Source: JBBPZA01 sp038199375 (lineage in GTDB: Bacteria > Actinomycetota > Thermoleophilia > Solirubrobacterales > Solirubrobacteraceae). From it: DNA of 50,790 bases. The stretch covers positions 1 to 50,790 of the forward strand of contig JBBPZA010000122.1 of NCBI GenBank assembly GCA_038199375.1. Reading direction: 5' to 3'. Shown here in pieces: positions 24,060 to 31,770 of this stretch. Within the stretch, counting starts at the first letter, position 1. Each line of letters opens with the position of its first letter. The position numbers were made by a program, and so were the translations under genes. The notes under the pieces are model-generated. The model searched no databases. It was not told the DNA's origin and saw only the letters and a program-made list of their open reading frames with translations.

Positions 24060-24088
24060 AAGCGCTCAGGGCGGCCAGAAGGCCGCCC
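24060..24088 (-). terminator. Hairpin terminator after the Pro/Ala-rich gene
   Basis: GGGCGGCC and GGCCGCCC (24069-24076 and 24081-24088) form a perfect 8-bp stem with a four-base loop. It can be extended by GCTC/GAGC with one bulged base. On the minus strand it is followed by a short TTT. It lies between the 24115-24777 gene and dapA. Confidence 0.6.
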
Positions 24089-24114
24089 GAGCACGATGAG
24101 AGCGCTTGAGGAAG

Positions 24115-24777
24115 CTACCCGCCGAGGGGATCCCCGCTTGTCATCCTCGGCGGAGCGTTGGGATCCTGCTGGCCGGGAGTGGGCGGCGGGCCCATGGGCT
24201 CCGACGGCGGCGGGCCGGGCGGCGCGCTGGCCGCGCCGTGGACGACCTCGTCCTCGCCGCCCCCCTCGGGCGGGCCGCCCATGGAGGACGGCGAAGGCGG
24301 GGCGCCCTCGCCGGAATCCGCGACGCCCGGGCCGGAAGGCGGAGCACCCGCGCCGGAGTCCGCGACCCCCGGGCCGGAGACCGGGGCGCCCGCTTCGCGA
24401 TCCGCGTCCCCCGGCACAGGCGCGTCGGCGGCCGGCCCCTCCTCGTGGGGCATCGTCACGCCTGGCCTCGGGCCGACCGGAGCGGTGGCGGCCGCCCTCG
24501 CCGCCGGATGCCCAGGCGGCGGGCCCGCAGGCGGCGGCGCCTCGACGTACGGGGTCGGCGGAGCGTCGCCGGTGGAGCCCGGCCTCCCGGCCGGCGCATA
24601 GGGCGCCGTCGTCGGCGCCGGCTGCTGGGAAATCGGCCGGCCGTGCTTGTCGTACTCCACCGGCGGCCCGCCCTGCTCCTGGCGCTGGGCCTGTTTCTCG
24701 TTGAACTTCTGCTGCGTCTCGTCGAGCTTCTGCTGGGCCTGCTTCGCGGCTTCCTTCGCTTTGTCGAGGAATCCCAC
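24115..24777 (-). CDS. Pro/Ala/Gly-rich low-complexity protein with conserved N-terminal helix
   Basis: I do not know the function of this 220-residue protein. Residues 1-36 form a charged amphipathic or coiled helix (MGFLDKAKEAAKQAQQKLDE); this opening is seen on many actinobacterial proteins and may bind membranes. The rest is disordered and rich in Pro, Ala and Gly. Residues ~128-158 contain near-perfect tandem units of GAPxSGPGVADSG. There is no signal peptide or membrane segment. The GTG start at 24777 has a strong Shine-Dalgarno (AGGAGGG, about 5 nt). It follows the Usp-like gene by 47 bp and is closed by a hairpin terminator, so the two may be one stress-related transcript. Confidence 0.8.
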   Translation of the reverse strand: MGFLDKAKEAAKQAQQKLDETQQKFNEKQAQRQEQGGPPVEYDKHGRPISQQPAPTTAPYAPAGRPGSTGDAPPTPYVEAPPPAGPPPGHPAARAAATAPVGPRPGVTMPHEEGPAADAPVPGDADREAGAPVSGPGVADSGAGAPPSGPGVADSGEGAPPSPSSMGGPPEGGGEDEVVHGAASAPPGPPPSEPMGPPPTPGQQDPNAPPRMTSGDPLGG

Positions 24778-24824
24778 CTATGCCCTCCTCTTCTTCACTT
24801 AGTGAACCTGCTCGTGGGTGCAGA

Positions 24825-25328
24825 CTATCGCTCGCGCTTCGCCGGCCCCCAGGAGAGCGCGGCCAGCGGGGTGAGCAGGCCGTGGTGGTCGTGCTCGGGA
24901 GGCGGGACGGTGTGGTACTCGCGTTTCTTGCCGGCGACCACATGGTCGACCGGTACGCCGGTCACCCGCTCCATCCGACGCGGCGCGTCGATGCGCAGCC
25001 AGCGCGAAGCTCCCGTAGCGAGCGTCGACACGACGACCTCGTCGTAGCGCCTGGGATCCCACGCCTCTTGGACGGCCGTCACCGGATCGGAGTCGCCGAC
25101 CTCGCCCGTCACCTCGAGTCCCGCATCACGGAGCCGCGCGAGGGCGCGATCGAGGTTGCGCCGCGCCTCCTGGCGGCCAGAGGGCACCCCCGGGTGGTAG
25201 GGCGTCGCGGGAACCACCAGGTGAAAGGCGGTGGGCCCGGCGGCCGCGCGGTCGGAGAGATGGTCGAGCAGTTCGTCGCAGGGCGCTGTCTGGTTGGCGA
25301 TGACGAGCACGCTGGTCTTCCACGCCAT
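24825..25328 (-). CDS. Universal-stress-protein-like protein
   Basis: The 167-residue protein has a Usp/Rossmann-like alternation. Strand 1 is SVLVIANQTAPCDELLDHLSDR, then FHLVVPATPYHP, a helix ARRNLDRALARLRDAGLEVTGEVGDSDPVTAV and YDEVVVSTLATGASRWLRIDAPRRMERVTGVPVDHVVA, ending with a short His/Pro tail. The usual G-2x-G-9x-G(S/T) ATP motif is not clear, so nucleotide binding is uncertain. Start ATG at 25328 has a strong Shine-Dalgarno (AGGAGG). A perfect 9-bp inverted repeat lies 18-43 bp upstream and is a candidate operator. Confidence 0.7.
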   Translation of the reverse strand: MAWKTSVLVIANQTAPCDELLDHLSDRAAAGPTAFHLVVPATPYHPGVPSGRQEARRNLDRALARLRDAGLEVTGEVGDSDPVTAVQEAWDPRRYDEVVVSTLATGASRWLRIDAPRRMERVTGVPVDHVVAGKKREYHTVPPPEHDHHGLLTPLAALSWGPAKRER

Positions 25329-25345
25329 GGCTGCCTCCTGAGTGC

Positions 25346-25371
25346 AAGATCGTGATGTTCGACACGATCTT
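25346..25371. promoter_or_regulatory. Inverted repeat (9 + 8 + 9) upstream of the Usp-like gene
   Basis: AAGATCGTG at 25346-25354 and CACGATCTT at 25363-25371 are exact reverse complements around an 8-base spacer. The element lies just before the ribosome-binding site of the gene at 24825-25328. It has no U-run on the minus strand, which argues against a terminator for dapB. It is less GC-rich than its surroundings, as expected for an operator overlapping a promoter. Confidence 0.5.
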
Positions 25372-25398
25372 ATCTCAGAGACAGCACTCCGCAGGGCG

Positions 25399-26058
25399 CT
25401 AGTCGAGCAGGTGCTCCAGCCCGATCACGGGCGAGCGGTCGAGCGAGGCGACCCTCCGGACGGCGAGGAGCACGCCGGGCATGAACGACTCGCGGTCGAT
25501 GGAGTCGTGCCTGATGGTGAGGGTCTGTCCCACGTCGCCCAAGATGACCTCCTGATGGGCGACCAGGCCGGGGAGGCGGACGGAGTGGATCGGCGGCTCC
25601 TCGCCGCCCGCCGCCTCGGCCATCAGCCGTGCCGTTCGCGCCGCGGTGCCGCTCGGCCTGTCGAGCTTTCGGTCGTGGTGGAGCTCGACGATCTCCGCGC
25701 GGGCCATGTGGCGCGCCGCCTGCGCGGCGAAGCGCATCATGAGCACGGCGCCGATGGCGAAGTTCGGGGCGGCGAAGACGTTGGCGCCCTCGAGCTCCGA
25801 GAGCTCGTCCACCTCGAAGCCGGTGGTGCCGATGACGACGTGGACGCCGCGGGCGGCGCATGCGCGCGCGTTGTCGAGGGCCTGGTCGGGGACGGTGAAG
25901 TCGACGACGACGTCGGCCTCGTCGAGGACGTCGGCGAGCGCCGCCTCCAGGCGAGGATCCGCCCGGCCGGTCAGCTCGAGGTCGTCGGCCCCCTCGACAG
26001 CGCGGCACACCGTCTCCCCCATGCGACCCGCGGCTCCGGCCACGGCGACGCGGATCAC
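25399..26058 (-). CDS. dapB: 4-hydroxy-tetrahydrodipicolinate reductase
   Basis: DapB reduces the DapA product to tetrahydrodipicolinate with NAD(P)H. In 219 residues, shorter than the usual 240-270, it has the dinucleotide motif VAVAGAAGRMGETVCRAVE, then VVVDFTVPDQALDN, GTTGFE and the active-site ELHHDRKLDRPSGTA, followed by SVRLPGLVAHQEVILGDVGQTLTIRHDSIDRESFMPGVLLAVR. All key motifs are present, so the shortness comes from trimmed loops. The ATG at 26058 overlaps the stop of the M16 peptidase gene by 4 bp, indicating translational coupling. Confidence 0.95.
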   Translation of the reverse strand: MIRVAVAGAAGRMGETVCRAVEGADDLELTGRADPRLEAALADVLDEADVVVDFTVPDQALDNARACAARGVHVVIGTTGFEVDELSELEGANVFAAPNFAIGAVLMMRFAAQAARHMARAEIVELHHDRKLDRPSGTAARTARLMAEAAGGEEPPIHSVRLPGLVAHQEVILGDVGQTLTIRHDSIDRESFMPGVLLAVRRVASLDRSPVIGLEHLLD

Positions 26059-27335
26059 GCCGCGACCAGCTCCGCGCTCACCGGCTCCAGCGCGGCGCGG
26101 AAGCGCTCCTCGTCGCCGCCGACGCCGGCGGCCGACAGCCGGCCGGGGGCGAAGAGCTCGACGGCGACCGAGCGCAGGTCCTCGAGCGTCACCGCGTCTA
26201 TGCGCTCGATGAGCTCGTCGACGCTCAGCACCGGAACGCCGGTGATGATCGAGGAGCCCAGCCGGCCCATGCGGGTGGCAGTCGACTCGAGCGAGAGCAC
26301 CGCACGGCCCTTCACGTTCTCCTTGGAGCGCTCGAGCTCCGCTTCGGTAGCCGGCTCCTCGACGAGGCGGTCGAGCTCTGCGCCGATGATCCGCAGCCCC
26401 TCGTCCAGGTTGTCGCCTCGGGTCCCGAGGTAGAGGCCGATCTGGCCCGTTCCCGCGTAGCCGCCGGTGAACGAGTAGACCGCGTAGGCGAGGCCGCGCT
26501 TCTCGCGCACTTCCTGGAAGAGCCGCGAGGAGGAGGTGCCCCCGAAGATGCCGTCGAGCACCCGCAGCGCGAAGCGACGGTCGTCGTCGCGCGCGAGCCC
26601 GTAGCCCCCGAGGCAGACGTGGACCTGCTCCGTCGCCTTTCTCGCGAACCGGGTCCGTGGCGCGAAGGCGGGGACGCCGCCGTCGTCGAGGGCACCGCCG
26701 CCGGGGCCCATGGCAGGCACGGTCTCCTCGACCATGGCGGCCAACTCGTCGTGGTCGATCGACCCGGCCGCCGCCACCACGACGTTTGCGGGCTGGTAGC
26801 GCGCGGAGTGGAAGGCGGCGATCTCGTGCACCGGCGTGCCGGCTATGACCTCCGCGCGCCCGATGATCGCCCGCCCGAGCGGATGGTCGCCGAACACCGC
26901 CTCGCCGAGGACGTCGAAGACCTTCTCCTGGGGCTCGTCCTCGTACATCGCGATCTCCTCGAGAACGACCTCGCGCTCGGGTTCGACGTCCTCGAGCGCC
27001 GGGGCGAAGACCATGTCGGCCATCACCTCGAAGGCACGTGGGAGATGGCGGTCGAGCACCCGCGAGTACACCGACGTGGTCTCCTTCCCGGTCCCCGCGT
27101 TGAGCTCGGCGCCCATCGCGTCGAAGATCTGGTCGATCTCCTCGCTGGCAAAGCGGGCGGTTCCGCGGAAGAGCAGGTGCTCGAGCAGGTGGGAGAGGCC
27201 GGCCTCCGGCTCGCGCTCGGTGCGCGAGCCGGTGCCGATGAAGAACCCGAGCGCCGCGGAGCGGACGCCCGGCATGGCCTCGGTGACCACCCGGACGCCC
27301 GACCGGGTCTCGGTCAGCCGGTGCTCAGCGGCCAC
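26055..27335 (-). CDS. M16 family zinc peptidase (insulinase-like)
   Basis: The 426-residue protein has the inverted zinc motif HLLEH (His49, Glu52, His53) in GLSHLLEHLLFRGT and the distal acidic ligand in EREVVLEEIAMYEDEP (~Glu126/127). The C-terminal M16 domain has LGGYGLARDDDRRFALRVLDGIFGGTSSSRLFQEVREKRGLAYAVYS. No signal peptide is seen, so it is likely cytoplasmic; relatives next to pnp and dapB in Gram-positive bacteria are called YmxG/MlpA and degrade peptides. The start is GTG at 27335. pnp is 75 bp upstream on the same strand, matching the conserved pnp-M16 peptidase-dapB order. Confidence 0.92.
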   Translation of the reverse strand: MAAEHRLTETRSGVRVVTEAMPGVRSAALGFFIGTGSRTEREPEAGLSHLLEHLLFRGTARFASEEIDQIFDAMGAELNAGTGKETTSVYSRVLDRHLPRAFEVMADMVFAPALEDVEPEREVVLEEIAMYEDEPQEKVFDVLGEAVFGDHPLGRAIIGRAEVIAGTPVHEIAAFHSARYQPANVVVAAAGSIDHDELAAMVEETVPAMGPGGGALDDGGVPAFAPRTRFARKATEQVHVCLGGYGLARDDDRRFALRVLDGIFGGTSSSRLFQEVREKRGLAYAVYSFTGGYAGTGQIGLYLGTRGDNLDEGLRIIGAELDRLVEEPATEAELERSKENVKGRAVLSLESTATRMGRLGSSIITGVPVLSVDELIERIDAVTLEDLRSVAVELFAPGRLSAAGVGGDEERFRAALEPVSAELVAA

Positions 27336-27410
27336 GCGCCCGCACGGTGCGCAGCGGGCCTGCGGGAGCGAGCCCGCGGGCGAGCCGGGTGAGACAGGAG
27401 CGCCCGATCA

Positions 27411-29687
27411 CTACGCGCGGTCCGGATCGCGATCGCGGGGGCGGTCTCCGCCGCCGTCGCGCGGACCGCGATCACGGCCGCCACGGTCACGCCCGCCGCG
27501 GCGAGGACGGTCGCCGTCGCCGCCGCGCGAGCCCCCGCCGCCGCCCGTGCCGATGGAGGAGAGCTCCTCGACCGACTTGCCGGCGACGTCGGGATCCTCG
27601 GCGAGGCGCAGTCCGATCCGCCCGCGCTCCTTGTCGACCTCGACCACGCGAACCGCGATCTCGTCGCCCTTGTTGAGGACGTCCTCGACGGTGTCCACGC
27701 GCTGACCGGGCGAGATGTTGGAGATGTGCAGCAGCCCGTCGGTGCCCCGGGCCAGCTCCACGAAGGCCCCGAACGTCGTCGTCTTGACGACCTTGCCCGA
27801 GAACTCGTCGCCGACCTCGACCTCCTTGGTCATGCTCCGGATGCGGTCGACGAGGGCGTCGGCCTGCGTCCCGGTCTGGGCGTAGGCGATGATGTGCCCG
27901 TCGTCCTCGATGGTGATCTGGGCCTCGAACTCCTCCTCGAGGGCGCGGATCGTCTCGCCGCCCTTGCCGATGATCAGCCCGATCTTGTCGGTGTCGATCA
28001 TTATCGAGGAGATGCGCGGGGCGTACTGGCTCATCTCGGTCCGCGCCGTGCCGATGACCTTGGCCATCTCGCCGAGGATGGAGTTGCGGGCCTCGTGGGC
28101 CTGCGTGAGTGCGTCGCGCAGGATCTCGAAGGTCACCCCGGTGATCTTGATGTCCATCTGCAGCGCGGTGATCCCGCGCTCGGTGCCGGCGACCTTGAAG
28201 TCCATGTCGCCGAGGTGGTCCTCGACGCCCGCGATGTCGGTGAGCACGATGTACTCCTCACCCTCCTTGATGAGGCCCATGGCGATGCCCGCCACCGGGC
28301 GCTCGATCGGGACGCCGGCGTCCATGAGCGACAGCGAGGAGCCGCACACCGAGGCCATCGACGACGAACCGTTTGACTCGAGGATGTCCGAGACGACGCG
28401 GACGGTGTAGGGGAAGGACTCCTGGTCGGGGATCATGGGCACCAAAGCCCGCTCGGCGAGCGCGCCGTGCCCGATGTCGCGGCGCTTGGGCCCGCGCATG
28501 AAGCCCGCCTCCCCGACCGAGAAGGGCGGGAAGTTGTAGTGGTGGAAGTAGCGCTTGGAGGTCTCGAGGCCGAGCGTGTCCAGCCGCATCTCCTCGCGCA
28601 GCGTGCCCAGCGCGGCCACCGACAGGGCCTGGGTCTGGCCGCGGGTGAACAGCGCCGAGCCGTGGGTGCGCGGCGCGACGCCGACCTCGATCGAGATCGG
28701 TCGGATCTCCCCCGCCGCGCGACCGTCGGGACGGACCTTTCCGACCGCGATGCGCTCGCGGACGATCGACTTCTCGAGCTTGTCGAAGGCGAGCTGGACG
28801 GCGGCGCGGAGCTCCGAGGAGCCCTCCCCCTCGGCGTCTGGGGCGTACTGCTCGAGAATCGCGGCCTCGACCGCGGCGGTCGCGTCCTGGCGCTCGGTCT
28901 TGTCCTTGACCGAGGTGGCCTCCTCGAGCGCCTGGCCGTGGGAGCCCTTGATCTGCGTGTGCAGCGCCTCGTCGAGCTGGGGTGGGACGACCTCGAGCTT
29001 GACCTTGCCGGCCTTCTCGGCCAGCTCGCGCTGGAGCGCGCAGAGCTTCTTGATCGAGTCGTGCGCGATGTCGAGCGCGTCGAGGATCTCTGCCTCGGGG
29101 ATCTCGTTGGCCCCCGCCTCGACCATGAGGATCGCCTCCTCGGTTCCCGCGACGATGAGGTCGAGGTCCGAGCTGCCCTCCGCGAGGTCGTCCTCGCCGG
29201 GGTTGATGACGAAGTTGCCCTCGACCTTGCCGATCCGCACCGCGCCTACCGGGGTCGGGAACGGGATGTCCGACACCATCAGCGCGGCGCTGGCGCCGTT
29301 CATCGCGAGGATGTCGTATGGGTGGACGTGGTCCACCGACATGGGGAGCGAGACCAGCTGGGTCTCGTAGCGCCATCCCTTGGGGAAGAGCGGGCGCAGC
29401 GGCCGGTCGATCATGCGGGCGGTGAGCGTGCCCTTCTCGCCCGCGCGACCCTCGCGCTTGAAGAACGAGCCGGGGATCTTGCCCGCGGCGTACATGCGCT
29501 CCTCGACGTCCACGGTGAGCGGGAGGAAGTCGACGTCGCGAAGGTTTCCGGCGGTGGCGGTCGAGAGGACCATCGTGTCGCCCGCACGGACGACGACGGC
29601 GCCGGAGGCCTGCTTGGCCAGCTTGCCGGTCTCGAAGGAGATCTCGGTACCGGAGATCTCGACGGAGACCCGCGTTACATCAGGCAT
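27411..29687 (-). CDS. pnp: Polyribonucleotide nucleotidyltransferase (PNPase)
   Basis: PNPase degrades RNA 3' to 5' with phosphate and can add tails. The ~758-residue protein has two RNase PH domains; the second holds FTRGQTQALSVAALG and GDMDFKVAGTERGITALQMDIKI. A KH domain (KIGLIIGKGGETIRALEEEFEAQITIEDDG) and an S1 domain (GDEFSGKVVKTTTFGAFVELARGTDGLLHISNISPGQRVDTVEDVLNKGD) follow. The C-terminus is an RGG/RGD-rich tail of about 45 residues, likely RNA-binding. Start ATG at 29687 has the Shine-Dalgarno AAGGAAAGGA. TATCCT near 29752-29757 on the minus strand may be its -10. Other genes separate it from rpsO, its usual neighbour. Confidence 0.97.
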   Translation of the reverse strand: MPDVTRVSVEISGTEISFETGKLAKQASGAVVVRAGDTMVLSTATAGNLRDVDFLPLTVDVEERMYAAGKIPGSFFKREGRAGEKGTLTARMIDRPLRPLFPKGWRYETQLVSLPMSVDHVHPYDILAMNGASAALMVSDIPFPTPVGAVRIGKVEGNFVINPGEDDLAEGSSDLDLIVAGTEEAILMVEAGANEIPEAEILDALDIAHDSIKKLCALQRELAEKAGKVKLEVVPPQLDEALHTQIKGSHGQALEEATSVKDKTERQDATAAVEAAILEQYAPDAEGEGSSELRAAVQLAFDKLEKSIVRERIAVGKVRPDGRAAGEIRPISIEVGVAPRTHGSALFTRGQTQALSVAALGTLREEMRLDTLGLETSKRYFHHYNFPPFSVGEAGFMRGPKRRDIGHGALAERALVPMIPDQESFPYTVRVVSDILESNGSSSMASVCGSSLSLMDAGVPIERPVAGIAMGLIKEGEEYIVLTDIAGVEDHLGDMDFKVAGTERGITALQMDIKITGVTFEILRDALTQAHEARNSILGEMAKVIGTARTEMSQYAPRISSIMIDTDKIGLIIGKGGETIRALEEEFEAQITIEDDGHIIAYAQTGTQADALVDRIRSMTKEVEVGDEFSGKVVKTTTFGAFVELARGTDGLLHISNISPGQRVDTVEDVLNKGDEIAVRVVEVDKERGRIGLRLAEDPDVAGKSVEELSSIGTGGGGGSRGGDGDRPRRGGRDRGGRDRGPRDGGGDRPRDRDPDRA

Positions 29688-29793
29688 ATGTTCCTTTCCT
29701 TGCCCGCCCATCGGTGGCGAGCGCTTTCAATCTCTTGTGGTGACCGGATCAGGATAGCGGCCCGCCGAAAAGGTCCTGCCGCCGTGCGGTCTC

Positions 29794-30258
29794 TCACTCT
29801 TCGAGTGCGAGCAGATCTCCTATGTCGAGCAGATCGCGGCTGCGCCCGGTGGCTGCCTTGAGGCGGATGAGGTCGTTTCGCGACGCTACCCGCACGATGA
29901 GCCGCTCGACCTCGACGGCCACCGACCGCGCCCGAAGATCGGGATAGAGCTGTCGGTACTGCACCGAGCAGAGCACGTCGAGTTGGCCGGCCCCGGTCTG
30001 GAAGCGCATGTTGGCGTCGCGGCCGAGGAGCTCGGCCGTCACGTCTTTCCGAGGCTCCTCATGGGGAGCGCCCTCGAGCGCGTGGATGGCCGTCGCCAAG
30101 CGCTCGAGGTTCGCCTCATCGGCGGCGGGGATCACGTCCACGTCGAGCGTGGCCCGCACGACGCCGTGGGCTATGAGCGCCATGCCGCCGATGGTCACGT
30201 AGTCGACTCCGGCATCCGCGAGCGCAGCGAATATCCGCTCGGGATCGAACTCGGTCAC
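29794..30258 (-). CDS. Nucleotidyltransferase-fold protein (AbiEii/MNT-like)
   Basis: The 154-residue protein has the minimal nucleotidyltransferase pattern. The GG motif is in YVTIGGMALIAHG, the two metal-binding Asp in RATLDVDVI, and a third Asp in GQLDVL. A C-terminal helix region follows (NDLIRLKAATGRSRDLLDI). Such NTases act as toxins that modify tRNA or proteins (AbiEii, MenT, MNT families) or as unassigned NTP transferases. The start GTG at 30258 overlaps the stop of the 61-residue gene upstream by 4 bp, giving a toxin/antitoxin-like pair. An upstream in-frame ATG (30303) is less likely because it would overlap that gene fully. Activity is not proven. Confidence 0.75.
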   Translation of the reverse strand: MTEFDPERIFAALADAGVDYVTIGGMALIAHGVVRATLDVDVIPAADEANLERLATAIHALEGAPHEEPRKDVTAELLGRDANMRFQTGAGQLDVLCSVQYRQLYPDLRARSVAVEVERLIVRVASRNDLIRLKAATGRSRDLLDIGDLLALEE

Positions 30259-30440
30259 CGAAGCTTCGGGTGCAGCCGCGAGGCGTAGCGGGAGAGCGCC
30301 CATCCCGCCCGGAGGCGCTGGCCCATGGTCAGGCGGCGTACCTCGGCGCGCGTGAGCGGGTCCTGCTCCGAAGCGCTGCGAACGGCCGCGGCGCGGGCTA
30401 GGGGATGCGGATCGCGGTTGTCGATCACGTCCGGGACCAT
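30255..30440 (-). CDS. Small basic protein paired with the nucleotidyltransferase
   Basis: The 61-residue protein (MVPDVIDNRDPHPLARAAAV to SRLHPKLR) is rich in Arg and Ala, with helices centred on LTRAEVRRLTMGQRLRAGWAL. I do not recognise a named family. Its stop overlaps the start of the nucleotidyltransferase gene by 4 bp, so the two are translated together and it may be the antitoxin or partner. GTG at 30443 directly before the ATG is an alternative start. The Shine-Dalgarno is weak. Confidence 0.6.
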   Translation of the reverse strand: MVPDVIDNRDPHPLARAAAVRSASEQDPLTRAEVRRLTMGQRLRAGWALSRYASRLHPKLR

Positions 30441-30519
30441 CACCCCATGATGACCAAGAGCTCGATCACGCGAGATGCCGGCGCGCCGATGTCGAGGTTG
30501 GGAGCGTTGCGCCCACCGC

Positions 30520-30948
30520 TCAACGTGCGAGGCGCTCGAGCAGTCCGCGCTCGGGCAGGCCGGGGTGGAGCTGACCGTCGACGACGAGCGTGGGCGTCGT
30601 CACGACGCCGGCGCGCAGGCCGCCGCGGAAGTCGCCCGTGATCCGTGCATCCACGGCCTCCGAGCGACGGTCGACGTCGAAGCGCGTCACGTCGAGGCCC
30701 AGGTCTCGCGCCCGCTGCCAGAGGTGCGGGTCCTCGAGCCGGCCCCGGTCGGCGTAGAGGGCGTCGTGCATCTCCCAGAAGCGCCCCTGCAGAGCCGCGG
30801 CCTCCGCCGCGCACGCGGCGGCCCAGGCACGCGGATGCTTCGACTTGACAGGAAAGTGGCGGAAGGCCAGGCGCAGGCCCGTGTCGTCGAGCCGCCGCCG
30901 CGCCAGGGCGCAGTAGTGGCACTCGAAGTCGGCATATTCGACGATCAC
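30520..30948 (-). CDS. DsbA-like thioredoxin-fold oxidoreductase
   Basis: The 142-residue protein has the thioredoxin-fold strand VEYADFE followed by the redox pair C10-HY-C13, then the helical insert with FRHFPVKSKHPRAWAAACAAEAA and the cis-Pro segment VVTTPTLVVDGQLHPG. It belongs to the DsbA/Thioredoxin_4 group, probably cytoplasmic because no signal peptide is seen. GTG at 30948 is the only usual start, but the frame continues upstream through conserved-looking residues (IGGDDHVRGPPGGP) to a CTG at 31023 that overlaps the peroxiredoxin stop (CTGA). True initiation may therefore be at CTG. It follows the peroxiredoxin gene, a sensible thiol-redox pairing. Confidence 0.85.
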   Translation of the reverse strand: MIVEYADFECHYCALARRRLDDTGLRLAFRHFPVKSKHPRAWAAACAAEAAALQGRFWEMHDALYADRGRLEDPHLWQRARDLGLDVTRFDVDRRSEAVDARITGDFRGGLRAGVVTTPTLVVDGQLHPGLPERGLLERLAR

Positions 30949-31019
30949 CGGGCCGCCGGGCGGCCCGCGGACGTGGTCGTCGCCCCCGATCGGCGGCGGC
31001 GGGGCGCTGCGAAGCTCGC

Positions 31020-31472
31020 TCAGGCGGCGAGTCCGTCGAAGATCAGGTTGGCCCCCGGCAGGTCGCCCGGGGTCGGCGCCTCATAGCTCCACTTGACCAC
31101 GCCGTCGGGGCCGACGATGATCAGCGCCCGGTTGGAGAACCCCGCCGGCTCGAAGTACGCGCCGAACGCCTTGCTCATCGCCCCCTTGGGCTCGAAGTCA
31201 GACAGCATCGGGATGTCGACGCCGAGCTGCTCGCGGAACACGCGAAGCGACCACGTCTGGTCGCAGGAGACGCCATAGAGCTTCGCCCCCTGGGCGGCGA
31301 ACTCGTCCAGGACCTCCTGGTAGACGTTGAACTGATCCGTGCAGACCGGGCTGAAGGCGTTCGGGAAGAACACGAACACCGTCGTCTGGCCGGCGATGTC
31401 GTCCTGCGTGAAGGGCTGCCCGCGCTCGTCGCGGAGGAAGAACTCCGGGACCGGCTCGCCGGGCGCGATCAA
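31020..31472 (-). CDS. Peroxiredoxin (AhpE/Bcp-like)
   Basis: The 150-residue thiol peroxidase has the peroxidatic motif PNAFSPVC (Cys44) and TDQ after it. A second cysteine is at GVSCDQ (Cys70), and the conserved Trp/Arg region is SFRVxREQLG-like (SLRVFREQLGVDIPMLSDFEPKG). It resembles actinobacterial AhpE more than typical 2-Cys enzymes. It reduces hydroperoxides using cytoplasmic thiols. The start is TTG at 31472, overlapping the rpsO stop codon (TTGA), so it is translationally coupled to rpsO. The DsbA-like gene follows directly. Confidence 0.92.
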   Translation of the reverse strand: MIAPGEPVPEFFLRDERGQPFTQDDIAGQTTVFVFFPNAFSPVCTDQFNVYQEVLDEFAAQGAKLYGVSCDQTWSLRVFREQLGVDIPMLSDFEPKGAMSKAFGAYFEPAGFSNRALIIVGPDGVVKWSYEAPTPGDLPGANLIFDGLAA

Positions 31473-31738
31473 CGGCGAAGGCCCAGCTCCGCGATCAGCG
31501 CACGGTAGCGGTCGAGATCGCGCCGCCGGAGGTAGTCGAGCAGCCGCCGGCGCTTGCCGACGAGCATGAGCAGGCCCCGCCGGGAGTGATGGTCCTTGGT
31601 GTGCGTGCGCAGATGATCGGTCAGCGCGTTGATGCGGTGGGTGAAGATGGCGACCTGGACCTCGGTCTTGCCGGTGTCGCCCTCGCCCTCCCCGAACTTG
31701 ACCGCGAGATCGCGCTTCTGCTCCTGGGTGATCGTCAT
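31469..31738 (-). CDS. rpsO: 30S ribosomal protein S15
   Basis: S15 binds 16S rRNA at a three-way junction early in 30S assembly. The 89-residue sequence is full length with MTITQEQKRDLAVKFGEGEGDTG, VQVAIFTHRINALTDHLRTHTKDHHSRRGLLMLVGKRRRLLDYLRRRD. Start ATG at 31738. A TACCGT 10 bases upstream may be its -10. It lies 32 bp after ribF and overlaps the peroxiredoxin start. Confidence 0.97.
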   Translation of the reverse strand: MTITQEQKRDLAVKFGEGEGDTGKTEVQVAIFTHRINALTDHLRTHTKDHHSRRGLLMLVGKRRRLLDYLRRRDLDRYRALIAELGLRR

Positions 31739-31770
31739 GCGGCGGGCAACGGTAGCAAAGGGTGCTCGCC

